From NCBI GenBank assembly GCA_028565635.1, contig JAOXYB010021526.1, positions 1 to 17,213 on the forward strand: 17,213 bases of DNA, in the 5' to 3' direction. The stretch comes from Phoronis ovalis. Its lineage: Eukaryota; Phoronida; Phoronidae. Shown here in pieces: positions 1-12,149 of this stretch. How positions within the stretch are numbered: the stretch's first letter is position 1; each line of letters begins with the position of its first letter. The notes under the pieces are model-generated. The model had not been told where the DNA came from. It saw nothing but the letters and a program-made list of their open reading frames with translations, and ran no database searches. A program made the position numbers and the translations under genes.

Positions 1-94
1 GAAGCGAATTAATCGCGTACACACTAGAGGCTGAAGCGCATTATTATAAAGCGCTCTATTGTGAAGCGCTCTAAGTCCTAAGTCTGAATGGGCC
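1..94 (-). mobile_element. AAGCGC-rich repeat element, copy A (cut by window edge)
   Basis: This stretch starts GAAGCGAATTAA and contains GAAGCGCATTATTATA, AAAGCGCTCTATT and GAAGCGCTCTAAG. It ends in a block GTCTGAATGGGCC (82-94). The reverse complement of 17009-17090 has the same landmarks in the same order, ending GTGTGAATGGGCC. It is therefore a copy of the same interspersed repeat in opposite orientation, and probably continues left of the window. No protein is encoded; a non-autonomous DNA transposon (MITE-like) is the best inference, family unknown. Strand is relative to copy B. Confidence 0.65.
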
Positions 95-1829
95 TGCTGA
101 CAAATCCCAGCAAAGATGGCTATTTAAAGAAACTCTGATGGGCTCTACAGTTAATCAGACTATAATATATTGGGATGTGCACTTAGATTCAGGATAATTT
201 ATCTTTTAATTTCAGTTTTACTTGTAGGTATTGATAAACTACAGCTCAAACTCTGTATTTAATGCAAAACAAAGAGTGTTGGTTATCTGAGAATAGAATA
301 AGAGTTCTGTTTCAAAATTTGAAAAATGCAGGTTATCTTTGCTCCATAGTAGAATAACATTGAAGAATGCAGAAAAATAAATTAAAAACCATTGGGGAAA
401 ACATGTATATCATACATGTTATCCAGAACCATTCACCCTTCTCCACAAGTCTTTCAACACAGTGGGAAACACAATGTCAAAAAGGAAAAAAGGTGACAGT
501 CTGCATAAAAAATGGAAACCAGAGTGGAAAAAAATAGGATGATTAAGGAACATTAAGTGGGAGAACAAAAAGATGAGTAGATTGCTTGCAAACTATTGAA
601 CTGTCCCTGGAGAACACTATTTAATTACTAGTGCAAACGAAAAACAACACAACTCTTTTTTTTTAGTGATGTCAAAACCTGAAAAATTCAGATTTGCAAC
701 TCCTAGAAGATAACTAAAATCAATGCTAATAAATTACTACAGTTCACTACTGGTCAAGTGGTCCATCCCTATAAACATGATTAAACTGACATTTATAATA
801 TACCATCACTGACATGTAATTACTCTGTATGGAGATAAAGTGATCAGGATCTGGGCTTGATCCCCTGAACCAATATAAGGATGCTCTCCTGGGGGTTGAC
901 CCAAGGTCATGAGGATCATAATTTATAATGTTATGATATTCAGTCACATCCTGTGAACAACAAAAAGATATTTATTTAGCAAATATTGTCATCACATGTG
1001 ACTTTTAGTTGAGGTTCGTTGCCCTCTGACTGCCATAGAAGAGTAGAGACAAGTAGGCATGAACATAATGCAGCATGCACTTTTTGCTAACTGCTGTTGG
1101 TTTTTCTTCAAAAAGTTTTTCATTACTAAATCACCTAAGGTGGGGAAGTAAACACTTATGAAATCTATGTTCTGCATTTATCAGAAAACATTTAAGATGA
1201 GAGTTTCCATTCAAAAACAAGATCCTTTTTTTCTTACAAAGAAAAAAATAGTCTTAAACCATTGAAATCAGGCATGTTTCAGAAGCAATTTTTCAACACT
1301 ATTGAAAACAAATAAGTACGCACATTGCTAGATGAACAAACTAGATTTTTTTCTAATGAATGCAATGGAATCCCCAGTACCACAGTGTTTGAATGTGGAC
1401 AACTTGGTGGCGCTGACAGGACATCAGTGAAGTCCTATATACTCTACTCATATCCAGGCACTAAGGAGCCATAGAGTCGGCCTAACGAGGATGACCCAAT
1501 GTTATCAAAACTATAATCACGCTGACATTTATGAGATACAGACAATGAGGCAACACTGGTTGTAAAAATTCTACCATCAAGAGACAACCACCAAAATTCT
1601 CTCTCTTCAGAAGAGTTTTGGTGCACAAAGCATGCAAACATTAGTCTCCACTGTTAGGAGCCTATGTTACAAGTGTTGGAACTATGCAGGTGTACACAAT
1701 GTTAATGAGGTTGTAACATAATCAGTAGCTAGTAGTACCATTCATACACTATTGGCTCATGGTAGGGTAAACCTAGTGGATACCAATAAATGTGTCTCTG
1801 AGATATCTACAGATAAAAATGATAGCCCT

Positions 1830-1841
1830 CCCCCCCCCCCC
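1830..1841. repeat. C12 homopolymer
   Basis: Twelve consecutive cytosines preceded by CCCT, an outlier in an AT-rich surround. Length errors in sequencing are likely here. Confidence 0.95.
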
Positions 1842-2789
1842 AGATAAATGACATTAAGATATGTAACATTTTAAAACCCTAACTTTTGCCATTGAACTAC
1901 AGAGATACTACAACCAAAACGGTGTCTGAACACTGAATACAAAGACTATAATAATTTTGTATTGTGCAAAAAAGTGCCTAATTGCTAAAACAGACAAATA
2001 AACTACTTGGGTGGAACATCTGGAAATACAACATAAGATGCCTATTTTTGATAAAAACATTTTCTTATCAATTTGACTCTGAGCAATAGCTAGGCACATG
2101 AACATGCAGTTTGAGCTATGATCACAGTAAGATATTACAAGTGCAGTACTTTAGCAATTGACATCAATTCTATTGTGCTATTACATGAATACTTTGTACT
2201 CTTACCAAATAATCCAGAGCAAGTGGTGACAAAATTTAGCTACTATTTTTTTTTCACAATGGATTTGCAGTACACATGGGCCCCCAAAGGCTAAAATTTC
2301 ATATGGCTTTTGAAGCAAGTTGAAGTGTTTTGTTCTTTTGTTTTGAATGACAGATGTAGTAAAATGGCCTTTATTTTCAAGTCCCTGGGTAAATGCTTTC
2401 CAGCAGATATTAACCCTTCGCCCCTAGCTTATAGATTACAGGTATTTCCTCAAAAGGTATGTCAACAAATTTAACCATGTCACTTCCTAAAACTGCAAAT
2501 TGTTAGAGTACCATTTGTTTGTCTGGGTAAATAGTGGTGTTAAAAAGAGAAAAGTAAATAACGAAATTCTAACATTCAACATTTGCAGTATGACTCACTC
2601 TTGGTTTCCATCAATCTAGCTACAACAGAATATGTTCTGGGTGCAGCATAGTAATACCTTTTTGTAATGTGATTTGATCTTAAACTACAAGCTAAAATTT
2701 CAAGTACAATGCAAAATCCCCCAAAAGCTGCTTAAATAATACTATTTTGCACTTGTAAGATATAAGCAGATAAAATTCATAACTGACAT

Positions 2790-2806
2790 CTTCTTCTTCT
2801 TCTTCC
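2790..2806. repeat. (CTT)5 microsatellite
   Basis: Five CTT units followed by CC. It is a short simple repeat in the presumed THSD7-like intron. Confidence 0.9.
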
Positions 2807-5800
2807 ATTATAGTGCATACCTCTTAGTAGAGTAATTCGCACTTAAAATTTAGAAACACTCTTTAAATACAGGGCAAGAAACTTGTAGGGATTTTCTGGG
2901 TGGAAGCTTTCAAAAATTATTTATTGTTCCTGTCTATGACTGTCACACTGACAATAGGTTTTAAATATTTTGATATTTGGAATTCTAAATCTAAGGATGG
3001 TACCAATTGATACAAGGCAATAAATCAATGTCAGATTTTTTTTAAATTAAAGAATAGATATTTGGTTGGAGCATCCTATATATGAGCTTCCTGTAAACAT
3101 CTACTATCAGATCATAAATTGAATAAACATTATGTAATCACCAATTGGAATGAACACCTGGTCAATAACCCTTAAAATCATAGTTCCATAAGTGTCAACA
3201 CTCTAATAGTATTAATAGCTAATTTATATTTACTTATTTAATAACATTTACTATTCATTTAACCATGTGGCTGGAAAGAAGTTCTCTTTGAATAAAACTT
3301 CCCTTCAACTGTATGTAGAAACAAAATTTCAGAAATTTACAATATATGAAATATTGTTTTCCAAGCATTCAAAAGTTTATAACATCTTTAGATCACTCAA
3401 CTATTAATAGCTCAGTACCTCATTATTTGAGAACTCATCCTACAGCCCTATAATGTGACTCTTAAAGATTGTAGGTTGTAGAATGTGAGCAGGTGTTGAT
3501 TAAATGTAGGTGTTACATTATGGAATTAATAGCACTTAATTAATTAGACACAGTCTTTTAATTATGCCATCAATCATAAGTGGCTGCAGATCAAAGTCAG
3601 ATTAAGATCATTTTAAAAATTATACCTGCAGGGGAGATAACAAAGGAACACATTGTAAAAATAAATTTAAGGTGTAATTTAAGTACAACAGTGCTACAAT
3701 TTTTCTAGTACAATACAGGTATTTCCTAGTTTGATGGCATCAAGATTTTCGAAGACAACTGACAAATATCTTTGTTTTCTCACTTTTTATCCCTACAGGC
3801 ATTCTGTTGGTCTTATTAAATTCCATTATCCATTATTTACAAAGTTTTGTAAAATTTGACAACAAAACCTAAGATGATTGTTTTCACTGACACTTTTGAT
3901 CTGTTCTGGATTTACTCATATTTTTATCATTCAGTCATTTGTGCCATCAACAATCATAGCTGGTTCAGCAAAACAATTGTAGAGATAACATGGTTGCACT
4001 CTTCACGGATAAATAGTGATGTGGTGTTACCTCCGGGAGTTACAAGTGATGTACTGATCAGACAACTCAACTGTCATACATTGCATATTGAGAAATATAT
4101 GAAAAATACATTACCTGAGAATTAAATATCAAGAACTTTTAACCTTAGAACTAAATTACAGTCGAGCTTGGTAGTTTTACTTTTGACAGGACATGTGCAA
4201 TTAAAGGAGCAAATATACACAACAGACTATACATTCAGAAAGGAAATGAAATTTTAATATTTAATTTTGGATGCTCATGTTACATTTATTTTTGTCAAAC
4301 AATAAAGAAATGATTCATTTATAATTGCATAACCCAGTTCTGACTAAAGGTGTTGGTAAAAGGTAGGATTTTATTGCCTAAAGTGTCAAAAATATTTGTT
4401 TTTTTTTATAATTCAACTTAAGGACAAACCAAAAAATTCGGTCACCAGGTCATTTCAAAAGTCTCTGCATAAAACTAATTTGTCAATTAAGTCACTTGAA
4501 AATCACAGCACACAAAAAACGTCCAAAATCAAGTTATTCAGAACAAACAGATTCACCAGCTTTAAGCTATGAAAAAACAGGCCTCACTTATGGATCTGAA
4601 TGGATTTATGAATGAAACTGACCCTATCTATTGTTGATTTAACCTGTAGTTTTATCCTTTAAGATCCTCAATTGACAACCATAATTTATGCTCTCTTTAA
4701 CAAGAAAAATGGTAAAAGGGTGAAGTATGAATTTCCGTCTCCCCAGCCAAAATAATGTAGTTTACTAATTCACACATGGACACAAATTTCAGTTTTTGCT
4801 AAATTTCTGCAGAGCAAATGGTGAGTCGTTACCTCAAATATGGAAAATGCTACATAAAATTTTATAATAACTGAAATTATAGGCAACTGTTGTTAATGAA
4901 AGTATTCGGCCACCAATTTTGAATAATAGAAAAGAAAGATATATTTAGAAAGGGTCATTAATTTTCTGCTTATTAATTTTTTTAAGCATAAAAAATATAT
5001 TAACAACATTTAATCAAACACGATAAAAGTTGGGAGCCACACACTGATGGACAAACATTAGCACATCACACATTTTGCAAAAACAAAACATATGAAACTT
5101 AAAGACTGTCCATTAGTAAAATTGACCTAACAAAACAATGTGAAACAGGAAACCCCAAAACCAAACTGACAATCAACAAAACAAGCAGGTGGATTCAGGT
5201 GTTCAAAATAGCAACTTGTGGGAAAATATAAGCCAAGCGGAGTGTGTAGTGGTAACAATATTTCCTGTCTATTCAGTGTTTCATTAGGAATGAACAAATG
5301 TTCTAGTAGAAAATTTTACAATACACAATGATCCAAGCTGTGTAGATTTATTACTTTTCTACAAAAACATATACATGTTCAGGGCATCTTAGTGTGCAAA
5401 CACTGAATACATCATTAGCATTTTTATATATGTTTGGTGAGAGGATCTCTGTCAATTATCATTATTCACCATAGTTATGATGTAAGTTATAAAAAAATCC
5501 AATCTGTAAAGGGAGCAACCGTTTCCTAATTTTTAGAATATTTTTCAAAAAAGTCTTGACGATTTCTTTAATATATTAATATTTTTAATTAATAAGATGG
5601 GATGCCTGGTAATAAAAAGTTGCTTGCTTCTTTAATTCATTTCACTATCCAATATATGGCACTATCAATGCACCATCTGTACAGGGATACAGTACGGAGG
5701 CAAACCAACAAAAATTTCACGTTTTTTGCTGGAATATTGTTTTATTCACAGCAAAAAGTACATCACAGTAATCAAAATAATTTTAAAAAATAATAATAAA

Positions 5801-6159
5801 AAAATTCCAGAAGGACTTGAAGCAAGTCTATAAAAAATATTAAACTCAAAAAATAATTTTATTTATTTTATAATTAATAATTTTCGATTTAGGTATAACT
5901 ACTACCCATTCAAAACCAATCCTAATAGTTATTATAACTCTGATAAAATTCATTCTCAATGAATACATAAACCCTATTTATATAATTCATTTACTCATAA
6001 GATTTCCAGGATCTTGTGCAGAAAGTATGGGATAAGTTAGCTTGAGTTCAATAAATATTTGTCCAAGCCTACATAACTCTTCTTATCAAAATGACCAAGT
6101 ATAATCTTGCCAGATTACTGGCAAATACACATTTATTAAAAAATGTGCATATAGGAAAA

Positions 6160-6920
6160 ATCTCCACCCCCAATCAGAGATAAGTCCACTATACATTCAA
6201 ATTTCAATAAGCAGTTTTGAAAGGTGTTAGCACGTCTTGTAGTTAAATTGACGTCAAGGTCCAGATGAGACCATAAAATGTGGCTTAAAGACATACCTAT
6301 ATGATAATAATTATCTTTATCATTTGAAGGTAAAATAGGAAGTGATATGCAGATATAGTTAAAACCAATCCCACATTCGAAATAAGACAAAAAAAATTAA
6401 ACATAACCTTGAAATGATAGTTATAGCCTCCCCTATCCAAAATGAGACAGAAAATAAATTCATTCGTGTATATCTTTTGGCCCCCCAATCAAAAATAGGC
6501 AAAAAATGGATTGTAGACATCATTGAATGAAAAATATTTCATTCAGTATTACAAATAGTATTTATAGCCAAATCAACCTTAATATGTAGTATTTTCAGTA
6601 GACAGTTAATATGTTTAGAATGTTTGTCTTGCCTCTGACACACATATAAAAGTCCATTCATAAAAATAACCTAACCCTAGATTAGTCCACTGACCATATG
6701 TATAGAACATGTCAATGGTTGGTCATAAAATGGGCTTAACACAGGGTGTCTCTTTAAATCCGCGACTGGTATGTAAAATTTAAATTCATTCATAAAACCT
6801 ACATTGATTAATGAGGTCATAAAACAAGTTTTTTCTCTGCCCCTAGATTTTTATCATGAGCTAGCAATTTTGCTTATGTGTGTTATATCAAACTTAAAAC
6901 CCATTCATAAAAATAAACAC
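6160..6920. repeat. Degenerate repeat field with irregular 50-130 bp spacing
   Basis: Several short motifs recur. CATTCATAAAA is at 6655, 6787 and 6902, the first and last sharing 16 bp (CCATTCATAAAAATAA). GGTCATAAAA is at 6721 and about 6814. CATAAAATGTGGCTTAA near 6272 resembles CATAAAATGGGCTTAA near 6723. A C-rich then A-rich motif with AAATGAGACAG-like sequence is near 6370, 6430 and 6481. The two short minus-strand ORFs here (6136-6390, 6297-6488) arise from this field and have similar hydrophobic stretches. It is best read as a decayed minisatellite or nested repeat. Confidence 0.45.
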
Positions 6921-7751
6921 TGCTAAAGGAGGTTAAGAAATCTTTTATTTGTAGCTTAGGGTTGCTACACAAAACATTTACCAGTCCAATCATATAGGCG
7001 CTGTGTATACAGTATACTAGTAATTTGGGATAAGTACCAGTATATTTTGTATTCCAACAACTAAACTGAAGTTATCATTTCCTTTCCTCATTAAGGATAC
7101 ATTTGACAGCTCTTATTTTACTTTTATTCTAATGTTGGGGGGAAACTGCCAAGAAAAGGGATCAGGAGGACATTACTCCTACTATTACTACTTTCCCTGG
7201 AAAAAAAACCATAAGGAAGGATTTCACAATACAGTTTGAGCTCCATTACCTTGTAAAAACATATCAGTGGCATGTTTGTTTGCAGACAATTTCTCATAAA
7301 ATAATGAGGACGCCTTCAAATGATTCATGTATAAAATACTGAACAACTAATAAACAATTAGAGAACAATGTTACTGAGTACATTATATTATTTTACCAAA
7401 CCTTTGAGACCCGACTTATTCACAGAACATTATTGTGTTTTTGTCTACAGCTAGATACTGTCAAAACAAGTATTTATTTCTAATGGTCAATAAGGGTCTA
7501 TCACTGATTGTGTTAAATCGGGGTGTTCAATGCAGGGATACAAACTCACTTTTTGACAAGGTAGACAGCATGTCTACTACTTTCAAACATCTACAAGGAA
7601 TTTGAATTTGATATAAGATGTATGTAACTTGATAGTAAATGTAACCTTCCTGTTAAAAAATTAGCAAGTGGATCAAAACTGTCTTCAAGTTTATGGTTTC
7701 TCTACTCCTGTAATGCAAGCTCGAACATTTACATTTATATATAGGACATAC

Positions 7752-7883
7752 ATATAATTTGTCTGAATGATTGTTGGTTAATTTTACAAAGGCTTTTTCA
7801 AGAATATAAAACTACAAATATAATTTGTCTGAATGATTGTTGGTCAATTTTACAAAGGCTTTTTCTAGAATATAAAACTACAA
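7752..7883. repeat. 66-bp direct tandem duplication
   Basis: Two adjacent copies, 7752-7817 and 7818-7883, both starting ATATAATTTGTCTGAATGAT and ending ATATAAAACTACAA. I count only two differences over 66 bases (GGTTAA versus GGTCAA; TTTCAAG versus TTTCTAG), so the duplication looks recent compared with the other repeats here. Confidence 0.95.
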
Positions 7884-9726
7884 TTCACATTTTTTAACCT
7901 CTACATTAAAAATATGACATATAACAATGATGTAAATCTCTATAAAACACAAGCATCAACACACAACATATCTAAGCTAAGTGGTGCTTAGAAAAAGACA
8001 TCTGCAAAAGAACTTGGAACATGTGGAATGTCAATTACCTAGCACTCAGCTGATTAAAAACGTTTTTAGAAATCACAACTAGTTTGGAGTGGTCATACAC
8101 CTGAAACCAGAACAAACATACAGTTTACCTAAACTAACAAGTGCTCTTAACATAACAGTGGTTGGTGATGGCATTAGAATTTATTTCCTGACCAAACTAC
8201 TAGGAGCCATTGGGCTGTACGACAATCTCGTTATGTCTAGACTACTGATTTTTTAAGGTAAAATATTAGATTGTCTGTTTCCTTTACTCATCTTTCAGCC
8301 AAATAAGAAAATTTACAAGGCATATTATCCTTTGATATTTTAAAGCAATCTATGCATGTTGTTTTCAAATGGTGTAGCAGTATCACCACACCATTTTTAC
8401 TCCCCCCTCGCTCCACTCCATGTTTTTTTTTCAAATTTTATGTATTGTACTAAAGAACTTGAAGACAGAATAGACATTTGGCATACACTCTGACAGCTAA
8501 AACCATTTTAAGGACAATACCGACTAAATAAAAATCATCATGCTTCCTTATTAACTGCATACTTATGTAATTACAATGCACAACCAAAAAAACTGCTCTG
8601 TATAGCTAATTTTCGTTATGTCATGACCTTAGTTCTAGCATTACAGGGCTAAATTTTAATTTTTGCTATAGTAGTACATGTAGTAACAGCTGTAGTAAAG
8701 TGGGCTGTTGACCTGGTACACTAAAATATAAATGTATTATACTGAAATAAAGTACAATTATTTAAAAAGCATTGTATTCTAATTTGAATTAAAAGACAAG
8801 CCGCAGCTGACAATCAGAAATGTTTCAAGGCTTGCTGGGTAAGAAAGTAAAATGATCTGCTGACAGATAAGAAAGTACTTTATAATATAAATCAAATTGT
8901 AAATGACTTTCATGACCATAATAAATGTTGAAGACAGGATCATTTAAGTCAGCTGTCTTTCTAAATCTAACATGTTTTAAAATTGTTTACCATCTCAGAA
9001 AAAAACCCGATAAGGATCTGTTTATTTTTTGATAAGGAGTTTCCTTCAATAAATTTATTATAGGTAAAAATTTAAAGGTATCAATTTCCAAGATATAATT
9101 TCTGTGGGGTCAAAAAGAAGTCAGTTCAATTAGAGTCAGATCCCTATTTGTTCCTCTCAATCACTTGCACTAACATGGTAACATTAAACTGCATAGTTCA
9201 AAAATCTATCAAATTGGTTAAGCACTTGAAAGATTTTAAGAGAAAAAAATATATTCACTTGAATAAATTAGTATGTATGTTGCACATCATTCTGGGTAAA
9301 CATGTGATTGTAGAGCAAGCATTAGTAACTAAGTCCAAATATAAAAAAAAAAATGTATATGCTATATATCTAGGTGTTGGAACTAGTCTTAATAAATAGT
9401 TAACACAAAACTTGTATTCCTGCTATAAACTGAGGAAAAATAAATCTGATAATCTGTTATTTACTGGCAAGAATGACATTTCAAGCTGTCCCGGGAACAT
9501 GTGTGAGCCAAAAATGCACTTAATAAACTCTTGCAAGATAATCATATGTCCTAGCAGCCTGTCATATTTAATGTCTAATGATTCCATAAACAACATGGTA
9601 AAATCTTTACTGTCAACATTTCTAGTGCCCACAAGTATTTACATGGAAATACAAAACAAGCTAAATCTATCATAAATGCTCTGTGACATGATCCTTTGAC
9701 CAACACGAAGATACACCTGTGTACAA

Positions 9727-10055
9727 GTACCTCCAAGAGATTGTAACTGGGGAAAGAACATTAATGAATGACCATTTATAACTATATGGAATTAAATAGG
9801 ATCTACATAGATTTCCAAAGAAAATTTGTACTTTTTTCAGGGCACCTATGTTTAAGCCTAGTTCACACACAACAAATGAATTATTAATATGTTCTATTAT
9901 ATAAATGTTTAGGGCTTATATAACAAGATCACTGGCCCCCAGAAATGTTTATGATAATTGAGGGGTGACAGAGGTGCACCTGAGAATGAGTGGTACAAGA
10001 GATTGTAACTGGAGGAAGAACATTTACCAATCAATGACCATTCATCATTCATTGC
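9727..10055. repeat. Pair of diverged direct repeats about 262 bp apart
   Basis: Copy 1 (about 9727-9790) and copy 2 (about 9991-10055) share AAGAGATTGTAACTGG, GGAAGAACATT-like and AATGACCATT blocks in the same order, with small indels. The shared 17-base core CAAGAGATTGTAACTGG is identical. The 9670-9870 minus ORF overlaps copy 1 and is not a recognisable protein. Confidence 0.75.
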
Positions 10056-10688
10056 ATGGACTTAGAACTTAAAAGTAACCTTATCACTCAAAAAGCACTT
10101 CACAACCCAATATCAGGGCAACCAGAGACTGGAATAAAATTGAATAATTCTAAGTGTATGGCTACAAGGTTATCCAATACTTTAACATACTGGCAGTATT
10201 ACGCACTTTTAAGTTGAACACTTCCTTGACAAAAAATTAATCACATTTAATTTTTAATCTGATTTCAATTTAATACTTAATCAGATTTTAGTTTAAATTC
10301 AAACAAAACCTGCACAATTCCATGTTAATACTTAAATTTTCTATGAAAAATTAAATTCAATATGAAACAGAATGCAACACACATAAAATTAAGTCTGACG
10401 AGAACTATTATAGATGAGAAGAAATTTAGCACAAACTGAAGTATTATACATGCTACTAACACAATTTCAATTTCTTCATATAACAATGGTAATTTATATA
10501 TATATAAGGAAATAATAAAAAACAGGAAGTTTTTAATATGAAATAATAACAATGTTTCAACAATAAACCATGCCCCTGGAGTTTTATTACATTTAAATGA
10601 ATGTACTATAAAATAGTTTCCCTGTTAAGAAGCAAAGTTATGTTCTTGACCAGTCAGTGCATAACCAGACGAGTCTATAATTTCCTAC

Positions 10689-10803
10689 CTGTCTCTTCAA
10701 TACTGCAGTATTTATCCTCCACATCATAACCTTGGAGGCTTTTACATTTTACTTCACGTTGTTTTTTGCCCAAGGGACAACTAGAATCTGCTTTGGAAGA
10801 TAC
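10689..10803 (-). other. THSD7-like coding exon 2 (residues 172-209 plus one base)
   Basis: The acceptor TTTCATGTGCAG lies just above 10803 and the donor GTAGGA starts at 10688. The exon enters in phase 0, exactly as exon 1 leaves, and exits in phase 1. It encodes SSCPLGKKQREVKC, then GYDVEDKYC. This fits the C..G.Q.R.V.C....G..V....C second half of a THSD7-type TSR, completing TSR3 begun in exon 1. It was found by reading the minus strand for splice signals and cysteine pattern; it is too short for a stand-alone ORF call. Confidence 0.8.
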
Positions 10804-12149
10804 CTGCACATGAAAAACAGTAACGTCATGAATATTTCTAAAAAAATAACATACGACCTGGGGATTTTTTCTCTGAATTGCAGAGATATTTTCAAAACGA
10901 CATAACTTTCTTTTTGATATGTTTTTAAATTTAACTAGAAAAGTATGGGATAGGGTTGAAACTGATGTAAATTATAAAATATTGTCTACTAATCTGACAT
11001 GATCTCAGATGGTTTTCCTCTTGGGAATTACAGTAGCATTTATAAAAAAATATTAAACAAACAAAGCATCTTTTTACTATCTAGAGCGTAAAGATATAAG
11101 TTATTATAATATCATATAACAGTCATCCTGATATGGGGAACATTGCTCAGTACATGAAATGCATTAATATTAGGCGATTGCATATAGTATTTGCAGTATC
11201 GAGTGAACATATAATCTTTGTTTTCTGGGGATGAAAAATGATAATGATCATGCAAAATATCAGTTGGAAATATCACCAAACAGATTATGAAGAGGATTTT
11301 CTCTCACATCTCATAAATTTTAAGATCTATTTCAAGCAGTCCATTAATCAAAACCTCTTTTCATTTCATGCTTGGTTGTACCTCAAGAGAGAGCTACTCA
11401 CTAGTAAACATCAATGACTATTCAGCTCAACTAGACCATAAATCCATTACAAGATAGAGAAACTTTAAAAAGTATACCTTAAAGAGGATACTAATTTTAT
11501 AAATGTGTGGTTGGCCAATAAATCACTATATTTTACTATATATGTACTACTATTGGTAAATAGGTGAGTTGAATCGTAAACAGCAGCAGTTGCCTCTCTC
11601 CGTTAACAAGGAAATTTGAACTAAAAATTAGCTAACCTGTTTGCAACTTGCCCAGGGTCCTGTTTTCCAACTATAAAACTGCACAGATGTTTCCGATGTA
11701 CAATTCGCAAGATGGTTACATTTCTTGATTGCGGATAACCTTCCACAAGGCTCGCCTCCATTAGATGCGGGTAGAATGATCTGCCGAGTGCGATGTTTCG
11801 TCCCTGAAGCACATGTTGCGCTACACTCCGACCAAGTTGACCAAACTGTTAATACACAATCCTGTTTGCCTAATGTGCATGGCTCAAAACTGATCGGCCT
11901 TGGATACGGCAGATGACTGCAGTAATAGGACGGTACTGGCCTGTTATTAGATTTCTGAACACACACAGTGTTGCGTACTTTAGAATAAGTACCGCAGCAC
12001 GATATTATGTCTCTGCTCCGACAATCTGACCATGGTGAAATTGACCATGTAAACAAACTGTCTTTTTCCTCTAATGGGGAAACTTTGCATATGACAGTAA
12101 ATAAAATAATAATCCTGAGTTCTGTCATTTTTATAAATATTTTGAGCAT
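10689..12149 (-). CDS. THSD7-like thrombospondin type-1 repeat protein; 5' part, exons 1-2
   Basis: Join of 11637-12149 and 10689-10803 on the minus strand, giving 209 residues plus one base; the rest lies beyond. Residues about 1-26 form a signal peptide (LRIIILFTVI core). M8 (12128) is an equally good start and gives a more typical signal peptide; I kept the first ATG. Three TSRs follow: TSR1 about 36-98 (W35...W40SDC, paired CC at 51-52), TSR2 about 98-150 (VWSTWSEC, CSATCASG, RTR, NGGEPC), and TSR3 starting at about 158 (FYSWKTGPWASC) and running into exon 2. WSTW is a C-mannosylation motif and N149-C-T an N-glycosylation sequon. The alternation of an atypical WKTGPW..C type repeat with a classic WS.WSEC type repeat is the pattern of THSD7A/THSD7B, large single-pass proteins with many TSRs. 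Vertebrate THSD7A acts at the cell surface or as a shed form affecting migration. Another TSR family (for example ADAMTS-like) is less likely. No transmembrane end is visible here. Confidence 0.85.
10804..11636 (-). other. Intron 1 of the THSD7-like gene
   Basis: 833 bp of AT-rich sequence between the two recognised TSR exons, with GT donor and AG acceptor. I see no coding signal or clear repeat in it. Confidence 0.78.
11637..12149 (-). other. THSD7-like coding exon 1 (residues 1-171)
   Basis: This exon has 171 complete codons from the ATG at 12149 to ...ASCKQ, then the donor CAG|GTTAGC with GT at 11636-11635; phase 0. Reading on meets a stop after two codons, which supports splicing here. 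GC content and CpG are clearly higher than in the flanks, as expected for coding sequence. The cysteine and tryptophan framework of TSR1 and TSR2 lies entirely in this exon. Confidence 0.88.

Larger units (their letters stand above)
95..10688 (-). other. Non-coding stretch, probably a long intron of the THSD7-like gene
   Basis: More than 10 kb of AT-rich sequence with frequent stops in all frames. I looked on the minus strand for the next TSR exon (the W..W..C signature and C..G.Q.R pattern) and found none. The parts 95-1440, 1660-6130, 6930-7750, 7890-9700 and 10060-10688 hold only AT-rich unique sequence, homopolymer runs and small repeats listed separately. The short ORFs here have no family resemblance that I recognise. 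Seeing no exon is not proof that none exists, because short exons are hard to see by eye. Confidence 0.6.

Noticed and set aside
747-947. Minus-strand ORF and a possible tRNA-derived SINE with A-box-like TGGTCAAGTGG (751) and B-box-like GGCTTGATCCC (854)
   Set aside because: The two boxes are about 100 bp apart, too far for a normal Pol III internal promoter, and no tRNA fold is present. The ORF has no known motif.
3631-3646. GGGGAGATAACAAAGG, resembling a motif frequent in mollusc repeats
   Set aside because: Too short to call a repeat; used only as a weak hint about the organism.
3856-4125. 89-codon plus-strand ORF in the long intron
   Set aside because: It begins with a non-ATG codon, has biased AT-rich composition and no recognisable motif.
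9412-9675. Overlapping ORFs on both strands (9412-9675 plus, 9423-9632 minus)
   Set aside because: Neither has recognisable motifs, the plus one starts with a non-ATG codon, and there are no supporting splice or promoter signals.
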